Source: Clostridia bacterium (lineage in GTDB: Bacteria > Bacillota > Clostridia > TANB77 > CAG-508). Taken from it: a DNA stretch of 64,000 bases. Numbering within the stretch: the stretch's first letter is position 1; each line of letters starts with the position of its first letter. Both the position numbers and the translations under genes were made by a program. The stretch spans positions 1 through 64,000 of the forward strand of contig JAAWOE010000007.1 in the NCBI GenBank assembly GCA_022799315.1, given 5' to 3'. The notes beneath the pieces are model-generated. The model was given only the letters and a program-made list of their open reading frames with translations. It searched no databases and was not told where the DNA came from. This document shows positions 18,500 to 28,604 of this stretch, in pieces.

Positions 18500-20137
18500 T
18501 TATGCTATTTCTTTTTCTTTATATACACCTAGTTTTTCAAGTATTTTATATATTTTTTGTCCATAAGGAATCATTAATATTTCTTCTTTTGTAAAAATTT
18601 TTAAAGCTACAACCGCAGTTATATAAATAATTACTGCCATTCCAATTGATATTATTGTTGCAATTTTTCCTGGAATTATACCAGCAATTAGTAAATATAT
18701 TGCATATGAGCATACAGACATCATTATTGTTGCAAGTATTGGTTTAAAAACATATTTTGATATTTTAAATTTTATATTCATATTTTTCTTTAAGACTGTA
18801 AATCCAATAATACATGCAATTAAATTACACATAATTGTTCCAATTGCAGCTCCATTAACTCCAATACTTGGAATTGGTATTAAAACAATATTTAAAACCA
18901 ATTTAACAATAACTCCTACACCAAATGCAATTGCAGGTACCATAACTTTTCCTAATCCTTGTAGTGCACCATTTATAGTTTGTGCAAGAACTGTAAATAT
19001 TATTGCAAGTGAGCTTATTTGTAATAAAAATGCTCCTGCAGATTGTGCTGGAAATAGTAGTTTTAATATTTGCTCTGCAAATACAAACATTCCTGCAGTA
19101 CAAGGTAATCCTATTAGTATAGTAACTAAAATTGAAAATGCAACTCTCTTATTTGCACTTGACATATCTTTTTTTGCTCTTGCAAATGAAATTGCTGGAA
19201 CTAATGCTGTTGCAAATGCTATATTAAAAGATAAAGGAAGTGCAGTTAGTGTTTCTACTTTTCCACTTAATATTCCATATTGTATCTTTGCTTGACTTTG
19301 CTCCATAAATTTACTTAATCCTCTAACAACAGTAGTTGAATCTATATTTTTATTAATAGAAGATAGTATTGCACTTAATGAAATTGGCATAGATACATAT
19401 AATATTTGTTTTAAAATGCTATATATACTTTCTTTTTTAGTAATAGTGGTTGCTGCATTAACATTCAATGTTCTATTGTTTTTATAAAACATAAATAAGT
19501 ATATAAAACTTCCAATTGTTGCAACTGTTGTTGCAAGATTTGCACCAGCTGCCATAATTTTTGTATTTATTCCAATTGTTATTGCTACTATTTCAACTAA
19601 TATAATTGTAAAAACTGTTTTAAAAACTTGTTCTAATGTTTGAGAATTTGCTGTTACTTTTAATGTACCATTTCCATTAAAATATCCTCTAATTACACAA
19701 ATTAGTGCCACAAAGAAAATTGATGGAGATAATGCAACTAATGTCATTTCCGCTTCTGGAATTCTTAAGATTACATTTGAAATATAATGTGCCCCTAAAA
19801 ATAGTATCATGGTTCCTATAAAGCCAAGTAATCCAAATACAAAAAATGCAACTTTAAAAACTCTATTCGCTCCTTTATTATCCCCTATTGCAATTCTTTC
19901 TGATACAAGTTTTGATATCGCATTTGGAACTCCTACAGAAGAAAGCGTTAAAAGTAAAGAATATATATAAAATCCAGAACTATAAATTGCATTTCCCTCA
20001 TCTCCAAATCCTTCTCTGTTAGTTAAATACATTTTATATATTAAGCCTAATAATTTGATTAACACTTGAGAAAACATCATTGCAAAAACGCCTTGCATAA
20101 AACTTTCCTTCTTAATTGTTTTCTTTTCTTTTGCCAT
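18500..20137 (-). CDS. SpoVB/MurJ-type lipid flippase
   Basis: 545 residues with about 14 membrane helices, MOP superfamily. N-terminal FMQGVFAMMFSQVLIKLLGLIYKMYL and the long polytopic body match the polysaccharide-transporter/SpoVB branch, which flips lipid-linked cell-wall or spore-cortex precursors. With spoIVFA/FB nearby, a SpoVB role is plausible; general MurJ-like function is the alternative. Monocistronic. Confidence 0.8.
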   Translation of the reverse strand: MAKEKKTIKKESFMQGVFAMMFSQVLIKLLGLIYKMYLTNREGFGDEGNAIYSSGFYIYSLLLTLSSVGVPNAISKLVSERIAIGDNKGANRVFKVAFFVFGLLGFIGTMILFLGAHYISNVILRIPEAEMTLVALSPSIFFVALICVIRGYFNGNGTLKVTANSQTLEQVFKTVFTIILVEIVAITIGINTKIMAAGANLATTVATIGSFIYLFMFYKNNRTLNVNAATTITKKESIYSILKQILYVSMPISLSAILSSINKNIDSTTVVRGLSKFMEQSQAKIQYGILSGKVETLTALPLSFNIAFATALVPAISFARAKKDMSSANKRVAFSILVTILIGLPCTAGMFVFAEQILKLLFPAQSAGAFLLQISSLAIIFTVLAQTINGALQGLGKVMVPAIAFGVGVIVKLVLNIVLIPIPSIGVNGAAIGTIMCNLIACIIGFTVLKKNMNIKFKISKYVFKPILATIMMSVCSYAIYLLIAGIIPGKIATIISIGMAVIIYITAVVALKIFTKEEILMIPYGQKIYKILEKLGVYKEKEIA

Positions 20138-20332
20138 ATTTTTTCCTTTCTTAATCGTTTTTGGTCTTATTACTTATTATATTAGTAACTTGTTTAACAT
20201 TCAAGTAAATTTTAATAATTTTTATAATTATATTACTTTTGGCTTTATTTAGAAGTTTTTTTGGCTTTTTTCTTTAAATAGACTTGTTTTTTTCTTCATT
20301 TTATAAGATAATATATATTGTAGAATTTTATT

Positions 20333-22673
20333 TTGAAAGTGGTGGAAAAAGTGTTAAAAAAGATAGACAAATTTTTAAAATGGTTAGGCACTGACAGAAA
20401 TACTTTTGTTACATATATATTGACTCTTGCTACTATATATATAATGGTAGATAGAGTTGTAGAATTAGTAATTTTATTTTTAACTGGAATAGGAGTTTCA
20501 TATTGGGGACCAATAACTTATACATTTGCACTTGCTTGTCCTATTTTTGCATTTTTATTTTCTGGTTCATCGAGCTTTGCAAAATCATATAAGTTAAAAG
20601 TAACCTTTTTATACGTATATTGTATTGCTTTATATGTAGTTGGAATTTCAATGGCAGTACAATGGATTAATGCTTTATTATGGTTACTACTTGTTTCTGT
20701 ACCAAATTATGTAACTATTGTTACAGAGTTTTCAAACTTGATTAAACCTGCTTTTCAAGCATTAGCTATATATTTACCACTAGTTACTTTTTATCCATTA
20801 TTTAAGTGGATTTATACTGGACTTAATGAATCTAAGGATATTCGTGATGGTATTAATGATTATGGCGGAATTGACTTATCTGATAAAAAAGTTGGTATGG
20901 GTCCTTATACTTGTGAGAATATTCTTTGTAGAGACAAAATTAAAGGTCATATTGCAAAAATATCAGAAAAAAGAAGATTTGATCCTACATTAATTGTTGG
21001 TATTTCTGGTACTGGAAAAACTTCAATGGTATTCGAACCAATGATTGCAAGAGATATTGAAAAGAAATACTTTTTTAAAGAAGTTTCTAAAGAAATGGGA
21101 TTCACCGCATTGAAAACTGGTATCGCCCATTTAAATCGTCCATATAACAATGATTATTTAAATGATAATTTTTCTTTAGATATGTTAACACCTACAGCAC
21201 GGAAAAGAAGATTTATATAAAACATATATGAATAAGATGATTTACTCAACTGGTTCTTCTGGAATTATTTATAAAAACTTAGGTATTACACATGTTTCTC
21301 CAGATATAGAATCAACAAAAAACATGTGTGATGTAGCTAAAAACTTTAATATTCCTGTTAATTTGATTGATCCTAATGATCAAAATTCACCAGGTTTAAA
21401 TCCTTTTATTTATGACGAGCCGTCATTAACTGCTGTTGCTATATCTACAGTAATCAGAGGAATGTATAAAACAAATCATACAGACGATGAGGAAACGTAT
21501 AGAGAAAACTCTGCAGCTCAAGCAGTTGAAAACTTATCTATATTACTAAAAGTAATGTATCCAAGACTTCATAATGGAGATTTACCAAATCTTGAAGATA
21601 TGCTAAAAATGTTAAATGACTTTGACTTAGTAGAAGATATGTGTAAAAAAATGGAAGAAATTCCTGAACTTGCTGAAGAATATGCTATACAAATTGGATA
21701 TTTCAAAAAGAACTTCTATAGTGGAAGTAATGTAAGACAAGAAACTGAAAGATTTGTACAATCTGCTACTACTCAGTTAGATAGTTTATTAAGAATTGCT
21801 AGTGTAAGAAATATTTTATGTAATAGAGTAAATAATATAAACTTTGATGATACATTAAGAAATGGAGAAGTAACTTTAGTATGTACAAGAAGAGGAGATT
21901 TAGGTGCAACAGCACACCTTGCTTTTGGTTTATTCTTTATATTATTAATGCAATTTTCTGTTCTAAGAAGACCAGGTAATGAAAATACAAGAATACCACA
22001 TTTCTTATATATTGATGATTTTCCTGAATATGTCGGTCCTTCTACAGAAGCATTATATACAATTTATAGAAAATATCATGTAGGAACTATTTTATCTACT
22101 CAAAACCTTACACAGCTAGGTTTAAATGGTCAATCTAAATATAGAGATACTATTTTGGCAAACTCAACTACCAAATTGGTTTTCGGTGGTATTACACGTG
22201 AGGAAAGTGAAATTTGGGAAAAAGAATTTGGAGATCACAGAGAGTGGAAATTTACAGCAACATATAACACGTCTAAAATTCAATATGATGAAAAATTTGG
22301 TAATCCAGTATGGGATTGGAAAGCAAATATTAAATCTGGAAAATTGCAAGCTTTAAAATTTAAAGATTGTGCTTATATTATGAAAGATTTAAAAGGTAAA
22401 AATAATTATGGTGATGGTAAAGTTGATTTCTTAGAAGCAAAATATAAAGAACCACACTCAATTAAAAAATATGATTTTTCTAGATTTACTAATGGAATCT
22501 CTGAAGATAAGATTATCGACAAGAAGAAAAAAATAGACTTAACAAAAACTGACTATAATATAGATTCAAACGGAGATGTTGATCCAATAAAAACAGATAA
22601 TACAGATTCTGACTACTTATTTAATAATGATGATGCAATAATATTTGATTTAAAAAGAGGAAATTCAAATTAG
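20333..22673 (+). CDS. VirD4/TraG-like DNA-transfer ATPase, read through one +1 shift
   Basis: 779 residues after skipping the C at 21200. Four N-terminal hydrophobic helices (about 25-160) precede a cytosolic P-loop domain: Walker A GISGTGKT at 223-230, Walker B FLYIDDFPEY around 560, and STQNLTQL. This is the coupling-protein family that pumps DNA or protein into conjugation or type IV secretion channels. No relaxase, VirB4 or other conjugation gene is in the window. The start is uncertain: TTG at 20333 or GTG at 20351 (behind GGTGG). Frame zero would end six codons after CGG, leaving a nucleotide-binding stump. Confidence 0.8.
21200..21203 (+). other. +1 frameshift site, CGGA (VirD4-like)
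   Basis: After GCA. Skipping C21200 reads Gly290 and continues KEDLYKTYMNKM into the rest of the ATPase; frame zero reads RKRRFI then stops. Confidence 0.85.
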
Positions 22674-22691
22674 AACTAAGATAAATTATTA

Positions 22692-22722
22692 CGAGGGTCT
22701 CGCAAGATGCGAGGCCTTTTGT
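22692..22722 (+). terminator. Terminator of the VirD4-like gene
   Basis: GGTCTCGCA / TGCGAGGCC stem followed by TTTTG. Confidence 0.75.
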
Positions 22723-22908
22723 TAAATAATTTATACCACTATTACTATACGAGTCAACGTGAGTACACACAACTTAAAGTGTAATAGTTGAAACATTCTT
22801 GAACGTCCGAAAAACTCCAAAGGCATGCTAAAAAATATTTATTAAAACTGTTTTGCAGAAGTTTGGGCGATAAAAATCCCCCCTACATACTATAATGACA
22901 TAAAAATC

Positions 22909-22947
22909 AAAAAATAAAACTCTGAGTTAATCAGAGTTTTATTTTTT
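22909..22947 (-). terminator. Bidirectional terminator
   Basis: AAAATAAAACTCTG / CAGAGTTTTATTTT stem with T runs on both sides, between converging genes. Nothing else is seen in 22723-22908. Confidence 0.8.
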
Positions 22948-22952
22948 TGATT

Positions 22953-23891
22953 TTAATCTAGTAATTTTAATTCTACATCTTCAACTTTGTATTTATTAGT
23001 TTCTTCATCTAATTTAAATTCAACTAATGTTTTGGCCAAAGTTTCATTATTTTGTCTTAAATCTGTTGTAAAGTACAATTTAATTTGTGGAATTTCTACT
23101 TGATTTGTTACTATTGTTTTAAATGACTCTACCATGTTCTTTTCGTCTTCACATATAAAAATCAATTGTGGCATTGCACTAAATCCAGAATCTCCTGGTA
23201 CAAAATTTGCATAGAAATCTTGATATAGTCTCATTTTTTCTACTAGTTTTTTCTCCCATTCATCTTCTCTTCTTATAGCTTCAAATAAAAATATTATAGA
23301 TTTATTATTTTTTGTTAATTTTACACTTCCGCCTGTAGCTTTGAATACTTTTCCTAGTATTTTTGCTGTAATTGTAGGTTTTACTGTATATTCATCAAAT
23401 GCTTTTACTTTCCTTAAATATGCAAGAATTGTTTGATTTCCTGCTAATCTTTTCTTAATCATTGCAACTGGTTTTGTATTATCTGTTGGTTGCCATTTAC
23501 ATTCAATTTCTTTCGAATTTAATAGATATTTACCCATTTTTTCTAGGCAATAAATTCTATAAATACCTTTTCCTTCTTCTGAAGAAAAATAATATCTTGT
23601 TAATATTTTTGATTTTACTAATTGTTCTAGTTTATTATTTAATTTATCTTGAGATTTATAATCTATTTCTTTCCAATCTAGAATTTGGCATAGTTGTCTT
23701 GATGTTATAAATTCAAATTCATTTACTATTTCTAAAATCTTAAAGTGTAAATCTGTAATATGTCCTATATTAATTTTATGAACTATTTGATTCATAGAAA
23801 CATATCCATCTTTACCATCAAATACTTTTATCTCACCTCTTCTAATTGCAAATGGTGAACTCTTTGCTTCAATTTGGTTATCTTCTACCAT
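22953..23891 (-). CDS. Replication-relaxation-like protein
   Basis: 312 residues. The N-terminal half carries a winged-helix region (DLHFKILEIVNEFEFITSRQLCQIL, then KILTRYYFSSEEGKGIYRIYCLEKMGKYLL) of the kind found in replication-relaxation proteins of plasmids and conjugative elements. The C-terminal half (FLFEAIRREDEWEKKLVEKMRLYQDFY) may bind DNA or a partner. It converges on the VirD4-like gene, suggesting a shared mobile-element origin. GGGAGG before the ATG. Confidence 0.6.
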   Translation of the reverse strand: MVEDNQIEAKSSPFAIRRGEIKVFDGKDGYVSMNQIVHKINIGHITDLHFKILEIVNEFEFITSRQLCQILDWKEIDYKSQDKLNNKLEQLVKSKILTRYYFSSEEGKGIYRIYCLEKMGKYLLNSKEIECKWQPTDNTKPVAMIKKRLAGNQTILAYLRKVKAFDEYTVKPTITAKILGKVFKATGGSVKLTKNNKSIIFLFEAIRREDEWEKKLVEKMRLYQDFYANFVPGDSGFSAMPQLIFICEDEKNMVESFKTIVTNQVEIPQIKLYFTTDLRQNNETLAKTLVEFKLDEETNKYKVEDVELKLLD

Positions 23892-23923
23892 AATTAAACC
23901 TCCCTTTTATAAGTTTTTATTAT

Positions 23924-24727
23924 TTAAACAAAAACTAATTTTACTTTTTTCTTTTCTGGAATAATCTTCCTAATATTAACTGTAACTTTTTGTCCATATT
24001 CTATATTTTCTTTATAGTCTGCAAGCCCTACTAAATTTGGTTTTAATTCAACGAATATACCATTTTTCTGCTTTTCTACTTCTCTTGCAATTCCTTCTAC
24101 TGTATCACCTATGGAAAAGTTTTTAATATTATCTTCCCATGTTCCTAAAAGCTCTTTATAGGTTAAAATTACCCTTTCTTTGCTTCTATCTATAGATTTT
24201 ATCATAACATTTATTTTTTGTCCAATTTCGAATCTTTCTTCTGGTGATTTTATTCTTGCAACTGAAATGTCTTCTATGTGTAAAAGTCCTGCAACTCCTC
24301 CACCTATTTCTACAAATACGCCATATGGTCGTATATTCTTAACAATTCCTTTCACTATCATTCCTGGTTCTAATTCTTTCTTTACCCAAGCTAGCGCATC
24401 TTTTCCCACTGCTTTCCTTGATAAGATAGCAACATCTTCTTGCCTTATATCTTTTACTTTAAACTGTACCAGCTTATTTACTTTTCCCGCACAAATATTA
24501 GGTTTTGGAAACCCTGTTTCATCTATATTTATTGCTTCAACTTCTTCTCTTGGAATAATGCCTTTTATACTGCTACCTAAATCTACATACAAATTGTAAT
24601 TTGAATCACACTTTGTAACGAGTGCTTGCATTATAGCTCCATTTTTACATGCATTTTCTATAGACTGTTGCGTAAATAATATGTTATCTAATTGCCAGCC
24701 TTCTGGCATAAACTTTTGTTCCTTCAT
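23924..24727 (-). CDS. S1-domain RNA-binding protein
   Basis: 267 residues built from three S1/OB modules: about 30-100 (diverged, LYVDLGSSIKGIIPREE), about 112-185 (canonical, PGMIVKGIVKNIRPYGVFVEIGGGVAGLLHIEDIS) and about 200-267. It resembles the short S1-like proteins of Clostridia that bind mRNA. Start ATG with AGGTG upstream; 33 bp downstream of the preceding gene on the same strand there is the replication-relaxation-like gene. Confidence 0.85.
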   Translation of the reverse strand: MKEQKFMPEGWQLDNILFTQQSIENACKNGAIMQALVTKCDSNYNLYVDLGSSIKGIIPREEVEAINIDETGFPKPNICAGKVNKLVQFKVKDIRQEDVAILSRKAVGKDALAWVKKELEPGMIVKGIVKNIRPYGVFVEIGGGVAGLLHIEDISVARIKSPEERFEIGQKINVMIKSIDRSKERVILTYKELLGTWEDNIKNFSIGDTVEGIAREVEKQKNGIFVELKPNLVGLADYKENIEYGQKVTVNIRKIIPEKKKVKLVFV

Positions 24728-24800
24728 AGACTTTCACCTATCTCTTTGGTAATTTCTATTGTAATTATATAAGTAATTTTATAAATTGTAAATATGTTAT

Positions 24801-25364
24801 TTATATATTTTCTTTAATATATTTAAATACATTTTTAAGCTGTTCTTGCCTATCTTTATCTGTTTCAAAGAATGGAATTCCCCATTTTATAGATTGCTGT
24901 TTTAATATTTTACTCTTTTCAATTTTACTATCATGTATTAATTTTTTTAATTTTTCATCTGATGTATTTTTTGTATTATCATGTTCTGTATCATTTTCTC
25001 TTATTTTTTTAAACATCTCCTCTTCATCAGCATTTGGATACCCTAAACATACAATAACAAATTCTTCTTTATTAATAAAAGGCATAAAATAGTCAGGTAA
25101 ATTATGCCATCCCTCTAATACAAATTTTCTGTCTGTATACTCCCAAATAGCTCTCTTAAAATATTCATATAAAAATGGAGAAAACTTTCTTGATTTTTCA
25201 TCAATTGGTGCATGATGTGTAATTTCCATTTCTGGAAATACTGCTTGAAAAGCTGTTACTATTGAATCAATAGAAATAATATTATATTTTAATTCTTCAT
25301 TTAACATTTTTGCTAAAGTTGTTTTACCTGCTCTTGGGCAGCCAAAAATAATTACATTTTTCAT
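24801..25364 (-). CDS. P-loop nucleoside/adenylate-kinase-like NTPase
   Basis: 187 residues. Walker A GCPRAGKTT near residues 8-16 and an acid pair in WHNLPDYF follow the topology of small-molecule kinases. The substrate is unknown. Directly downstream of the shifted rluB-like gene (10-bp gap), likely co-transcribed. Confidence 0.7.
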   Translation of the reverse strand: MKNVIIFGCPRAGKTTLAKMLNEELKYNIISIDSIVTAFQAVFPEMEITHHAPIDEKSRKFSPFLYEYFKRAIWEYTDRKFVLEGWHNLPDYFMPFINKEEFVIVCLGYPNADEEEMFKKIRENDTEHDNTKNTSDEKLKKLIHDSKIEKSKILKQQSIKWGIPFFETDKDRQEQLKNVFKYIKENI

Positions 25365-25374
25365 CTTTTAACTC

Positions 25375-26096
25375 CTATTTTAACAAATTTTCTACTTCAT
25401 CTTTTTCAAGGTATCTCCACTCACCTATTTTTAAATCTTTTACTATGATATCTCCGTATTTTACTTCTGTGTAATGCTATTACTGGATGCCCTACTTTTT
25501 CACACATTTTTCTTACTTGTTTATTTTTACCTTCATGTATAGTAATTTCTACTCTTGAAATATTTTTTTCTACATCTGTTTTTAGTATTTTAACAATTGC
25601 TGGTTTTGTTATATAATTTTCTATTTCTACTCCTTCTTCTAACTGCTTTTTACTTGTATCTGATATAATTCCTTTTACTGTTGCAACATAAGTTTTGTTA
25701 ATTTCATGTTTTGGATGAGTTACTTTATATACAAACTCTCCATCATTTGTTAATATTAATGCTCCGTGATGTATACATATCTAGTCTTCCAACTGGTACT
25801 ATTCTTCTATTTACTCCTTTTACAAGTTCTAATACATTCTTTCTTTCAAATTGGTCATGAGCAGTTGTTACATAATCTATAGGTTTATTTAATAATATAT
25901 ATACTTTTTCTTCTTCTATTTTTATTCTTGTCCCATTAAAAGTTACTTTATCTTTTTTAGGATTTATTTTTATACCTAATTCATTAATAGTTTTTCCATT
26001 AACTTTTACTTTTCCTTGTAAAATTAACTCTTCACATTTTCTCCTTGAAGCAACTCCACATTCTGCCATAAACTTTTGCAATCTTACTTCTTCCAT
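25375..26096 (-). CDS. rluB: RluB/RsuA-type pseudouridine synthase, read through two +1 shifts
   Basis: 239 residues after skipping the Cs at 25766 and 25456. The S4 domain is at 1-60 (RLQKFMAECGVASRRKCEELI). The catalytic motif GRLDMYTSG follows with the active Asp, then LILTNDGEFVYKVTHP and the C-terminal LHRSKIGDIIVKDLKIGEWR. It makes pseudouridine in large-subunit rRNA. Without recoding it would lose everything after the catalytic Asp. I chose the ATG behind AGGAAAG; seven more N-terminal residues are possible. Confidence 0.85.
25453..25456 (-). other. +1 frameshift site, CGGA (rluB site 2)
   Basis: After ATA. Skipping C25456 reads Gly214 in the conserved C-terminal motif RSKIGDI; frame zero stops 11 codons on. 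Confidence 0.85.
25763..25766 (-). other. +1 frameshift site, CGGA (rluB site 1)
   Basis: After TCA. Skipping C25766 reads Gly111 of the active-site motif RLDMYTSGALILTNDG, where family members have Gly; frame zero stops 7 codons on. Confidence 0.9.
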
Positions 26097-26233
26097 TTTT
26101 TCTTTCCTTTTCATCACATTTTTTATTATTTGTTCATATACTACAATACAAGCTTTGTTATTACTCTTCTTTATACTCTCTAGAGGTATAAAGTTTATAT
26201 AGATTTTTTCGCATAACTCTTTGCGAATATTTT

Positions 26234-26260
26234 ATTTGCCCATATTTAAGATATGGGCAT
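26234..26260 (-). terminator. Hairpin after rluD
   Basis: GCCCATAT / ATATGGGC stem between rluD and rluB. Confidence 0.6.
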
Positions 26261-26264
26261 TTAT

Positions 26265-27174
26265 TTATTCGTTCTCAAATTTGTTTAATACTTCTATAAA
26301 ATATGTAGGTAATGGAGCCTCTAAATTTAATTCTTCATTTGTTATTGGATGTTTAAATGTTAATTTTTGCGCATGTAACATTTGCCCTATAACTCCAAAT
26401 GGATTTTTTCCATTTGAATAGACTACATCTCCTACTACTGGATAACCAATATGAGACATATGAACTCTAATTTGATGGGTTCTTCCTGTTTCAATTTTTA
26501 CTTCTACTAGAGTGTATTTATCATATCTTTTTAATACTTTAAAATGCGTAATTGCATTTTTTCCATCTTTTGATACTGCCATTTTCTTTCTATCTTTTGT
26601 ACTTCTTGCAATTGGTATATTAATTGTTGCTTCATTTTCAGAAATAACACCTCGTACTAATGCAATATACGTCTTTTTTACTTCTCTATTTTTTATTTGC
26701 TCGCTTAAATTTATATGAGCTTTATCATTTTTTGCAATAATTATAAGACCTGACGTATCTTTATCTAATCTATGTACAATACCTGGTCTGATTTCTCCTC
26801 CAATTCCAGACAAAGAATCTTTACAAATATTCATTATTGCATTTACTAATGTTCCATCTGGGTTACCATTTGCAGGGTGTACAACTAAGCCTTTTTGTTT
26901 ATTTACTACAATAATATCACTATCTTCATAAACAATATCAAGTGGTATGTCTTGTGCTTTTAATTCAATTTCTTTTGCCTCTACTTCTTCTATTTCTACA
27001 ATATCTCCTTGTTTTACTTTTAAAGAAGATTTTCCGTGTTTTTCCATTAACATATATTTTTTCATCTTCAATTAGTTTTTGTATCATTGTTCTAGACAAG
27101 TCTTCACATTTTATAGAAATAAATTTATCAAGTCTTAAATTCACATCTTCACATTCAATTCTGATTTTTTTCAC
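26265..27174 (-). CDS. rluD: RluD-type pseudouridine synthase, read through one +1 shift
   Basis: 302 residues after skipping the C at 27036. S4 domain at 10-60 (NLRLDKFISIKCEDLSRTMIQKLIEDEKIYVNGK). Catalytic motif HRLDKDTSGLIIIAKN, then KKTYIALVRG and GRTHQIRVHMSHIGYPVVGD. It modifies 23S rRNA helix 69 in family members. Frame zero ends within 25 codons of the site, so only the S4 domain would be made without the shift. Confidence 0.92.
27033..27036 (-). other. +1 frameshift site, CGGA (rluD)
   Basis: After ACA. Skipping C27036 reads Gly47 between the S4 domain and KSSLKVKQGDIVEIE. Confidence 0.85.
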
Positions 27175-27196
27175 TTTTTATCTCCTACAATTTAAT

Positions 27197-27316
27197 ATGT
27201 AGGGGTGGGATTTATGTCCACCCTCTTTATTCATTTTTTCCTATGTCCAGATATGAAATCTGTACCTACGTCTGTTCATTTTTCGTTGGGCAGGCACAAG
27301 ACCTGTCCCTACATTG
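27197..27316. repeat. Cluster of short palindromic repeats
   Basis: Three hairpin units in a row: TGTAGGGGTGGG...CCACCC, CAGATATGAAATCTG, and GGGCAGG...CCTGTCCCTACA. The outer ends TGTAGGGG and CCCTACA are inverted relative to each other, as in the copies at 35.7 and 41.5 kb. Confidence 0.55.
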
Positions 27317-27337
27317 TCCTCATTTATTTTGTTTATT

Positions 27338-28090
27338 TCAATCAAATTTACCTTTTGTCTTATCTTTTGCAAAAAATACCTTAAATAAATATACTGGTAA
27401 AACCAACTGTCTCTTTATTCTACTTGGTTCTCTGCATAATCTCCAAAACCATTCCATTCCTATTTTTTGTATAAATATTGGCGCTCTTTTTATTCTTCCC
27501 GCTTCGTAGTCATATGTTCCACCCTGTCCTGTTGCTACGTCAACTTTTAATTCATTTCTATGTTCATATATCCATTTTTCTTGCTTTGGTGCGCCTAGTG
27601 CAACAAATAACACGTTTGGTTGTAATCTATTAATTTCTTCTATTACTTCTTTTTCCTCATTTTCGCTAAAATACCCATGGTGTGTTCCAACAATATTAAC
27701 ATTTGGGAATAATTTTTTTAAATTTTCTTTTGCAATTTGTGCAATCTCAGGTTTTCCGCCTAACATATATATAGAATAACCTTTTTCATTTGAAAGTTCT
27801 ATTATTTTTCTAAAATAACTTTGCCCTGGTATTCTTTCTTTAAAAGACTTCTTTTGTAATTTTGCTCCTATTATAACTCCTATACTATCCGGTGTTGATA
27901 AGCTTGATTGTTTTAATATTTTAAAATACTCTTCATCTTTTTGAGCATACATAATAAATTCTACATTTGGTGCAAATATCATTTTACAAGATTTATTACT
28001 TTCTTTTATTAATTTTTCTGTTATAGTTCCTGCTTCATTCCTTGTTACTCTATCTATTGGAACGCCTAATATGGTTATTGTATCACGCAT
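27338..28090 (-). CDS. tagA: WecG/TagA/CpsF-family glycosyltransferase
   Basis: 250 residues, GT26 family. Recognisable blocks are TPDSIGVIIGAKL, ERIPGQSYF, LGGKPEIAQ, FVALGAPKQEKWI and ATGQGGTYDYEAGRIKRAP. TagA adds ManNAc to the lipid-linked GlcNAc that starts wall teichoic acid or a related polymer. A TagO-type enzyme for the first step is at 48.5 kb. Confidence 0.9.
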   Translation of the reverse strand: MRDTITILGVPIDRVTRNEAGTITEKLIKESNKSCKMIFAPNVEFIMYAQKDEEYFKILKQSSLSTPDSIGVIIGAKLQKKSFKERIPGQSYFRKIIELSNEKGYSIYMLGGKPEIAQIAKENLKKLFPNVNIVGTHHGYFSENEEKEVIEEINRLQPNVLFVALGAPKQEKWIYEHRNELKVDVATGQGGTYDYEAGRIKRAPIFIQKIGMEWFWRLCREPSRIKRQLVLPVYLFKVFFAKDKTKGKFD

Positions 28091-28101
28091 ATGTTACACC
28101 C

Positions 28102-28590
28102 TCATCTCTTAATATTCTTGATTTCTTTATATGTATATGTTGCAAAAATAAATGCTAAAAATATCCATCCTAAAGTAATATATATATCTGCTAAATTAAA
28201 TATTGGAAAATTCAAACTAGGAAATACATTAATAAAATCTACAACATAACCTCTTACTACTCTATCTATTAAATTCCCAAATCCTCCTGCTAATATTACA
28301 CACAATATGTATAATGTAGAGTTATCCATAAAATCCTTTTGCAAACATATAAATCTTATTATTAGTCCTAAAACAACAAGATTTGTTACAATAAACATCA
28401 CAATATTGCCTTGTCCTACGCCAAATGCTCCTCCATTATTATGAATTGTTTGTATTTCTAAAATATTAGGTAGTATAGTAATATTAACATTATTTATACT
28501 TATTATTTGTTTTGATATTTGGTCTACAGCCAATAGGACTATAATTATAATCACTCCACAGATTATTTTTTTGTTCTTTTGTTTTATCAC
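28102..28590 (-). CDS. lspA: Lipoprotein signal peptidase
   Basis: 162 residues, four membrane helices. The catalytic Asp pair is in [23 protein letters not shown] and [18 protein letters not shown] is the first family motif. It cleaves prolipoprotein signal peptides. GTG start with GAGGAGA upstream; operon with the upstream membrane protein and tagA. Confidence 0.95.
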   Translation of the reverse strand: MIKQKNKKIICGVIIIIVLLAVDQISKQIISINNVNITILPNILEIQTIHNNGGAFGVGQGNIVMFIVTNLVVLGLIIRFICLQKDFMDNSTLYILCVILAGGFGNLIDRVVRGYVVDFINVFPSLNFPIFNLADIYITLGWIFLAFIFATYTYKEIKNIKR

Positions 28591-28604
28591 TATAGCATCT
28601 CCTC

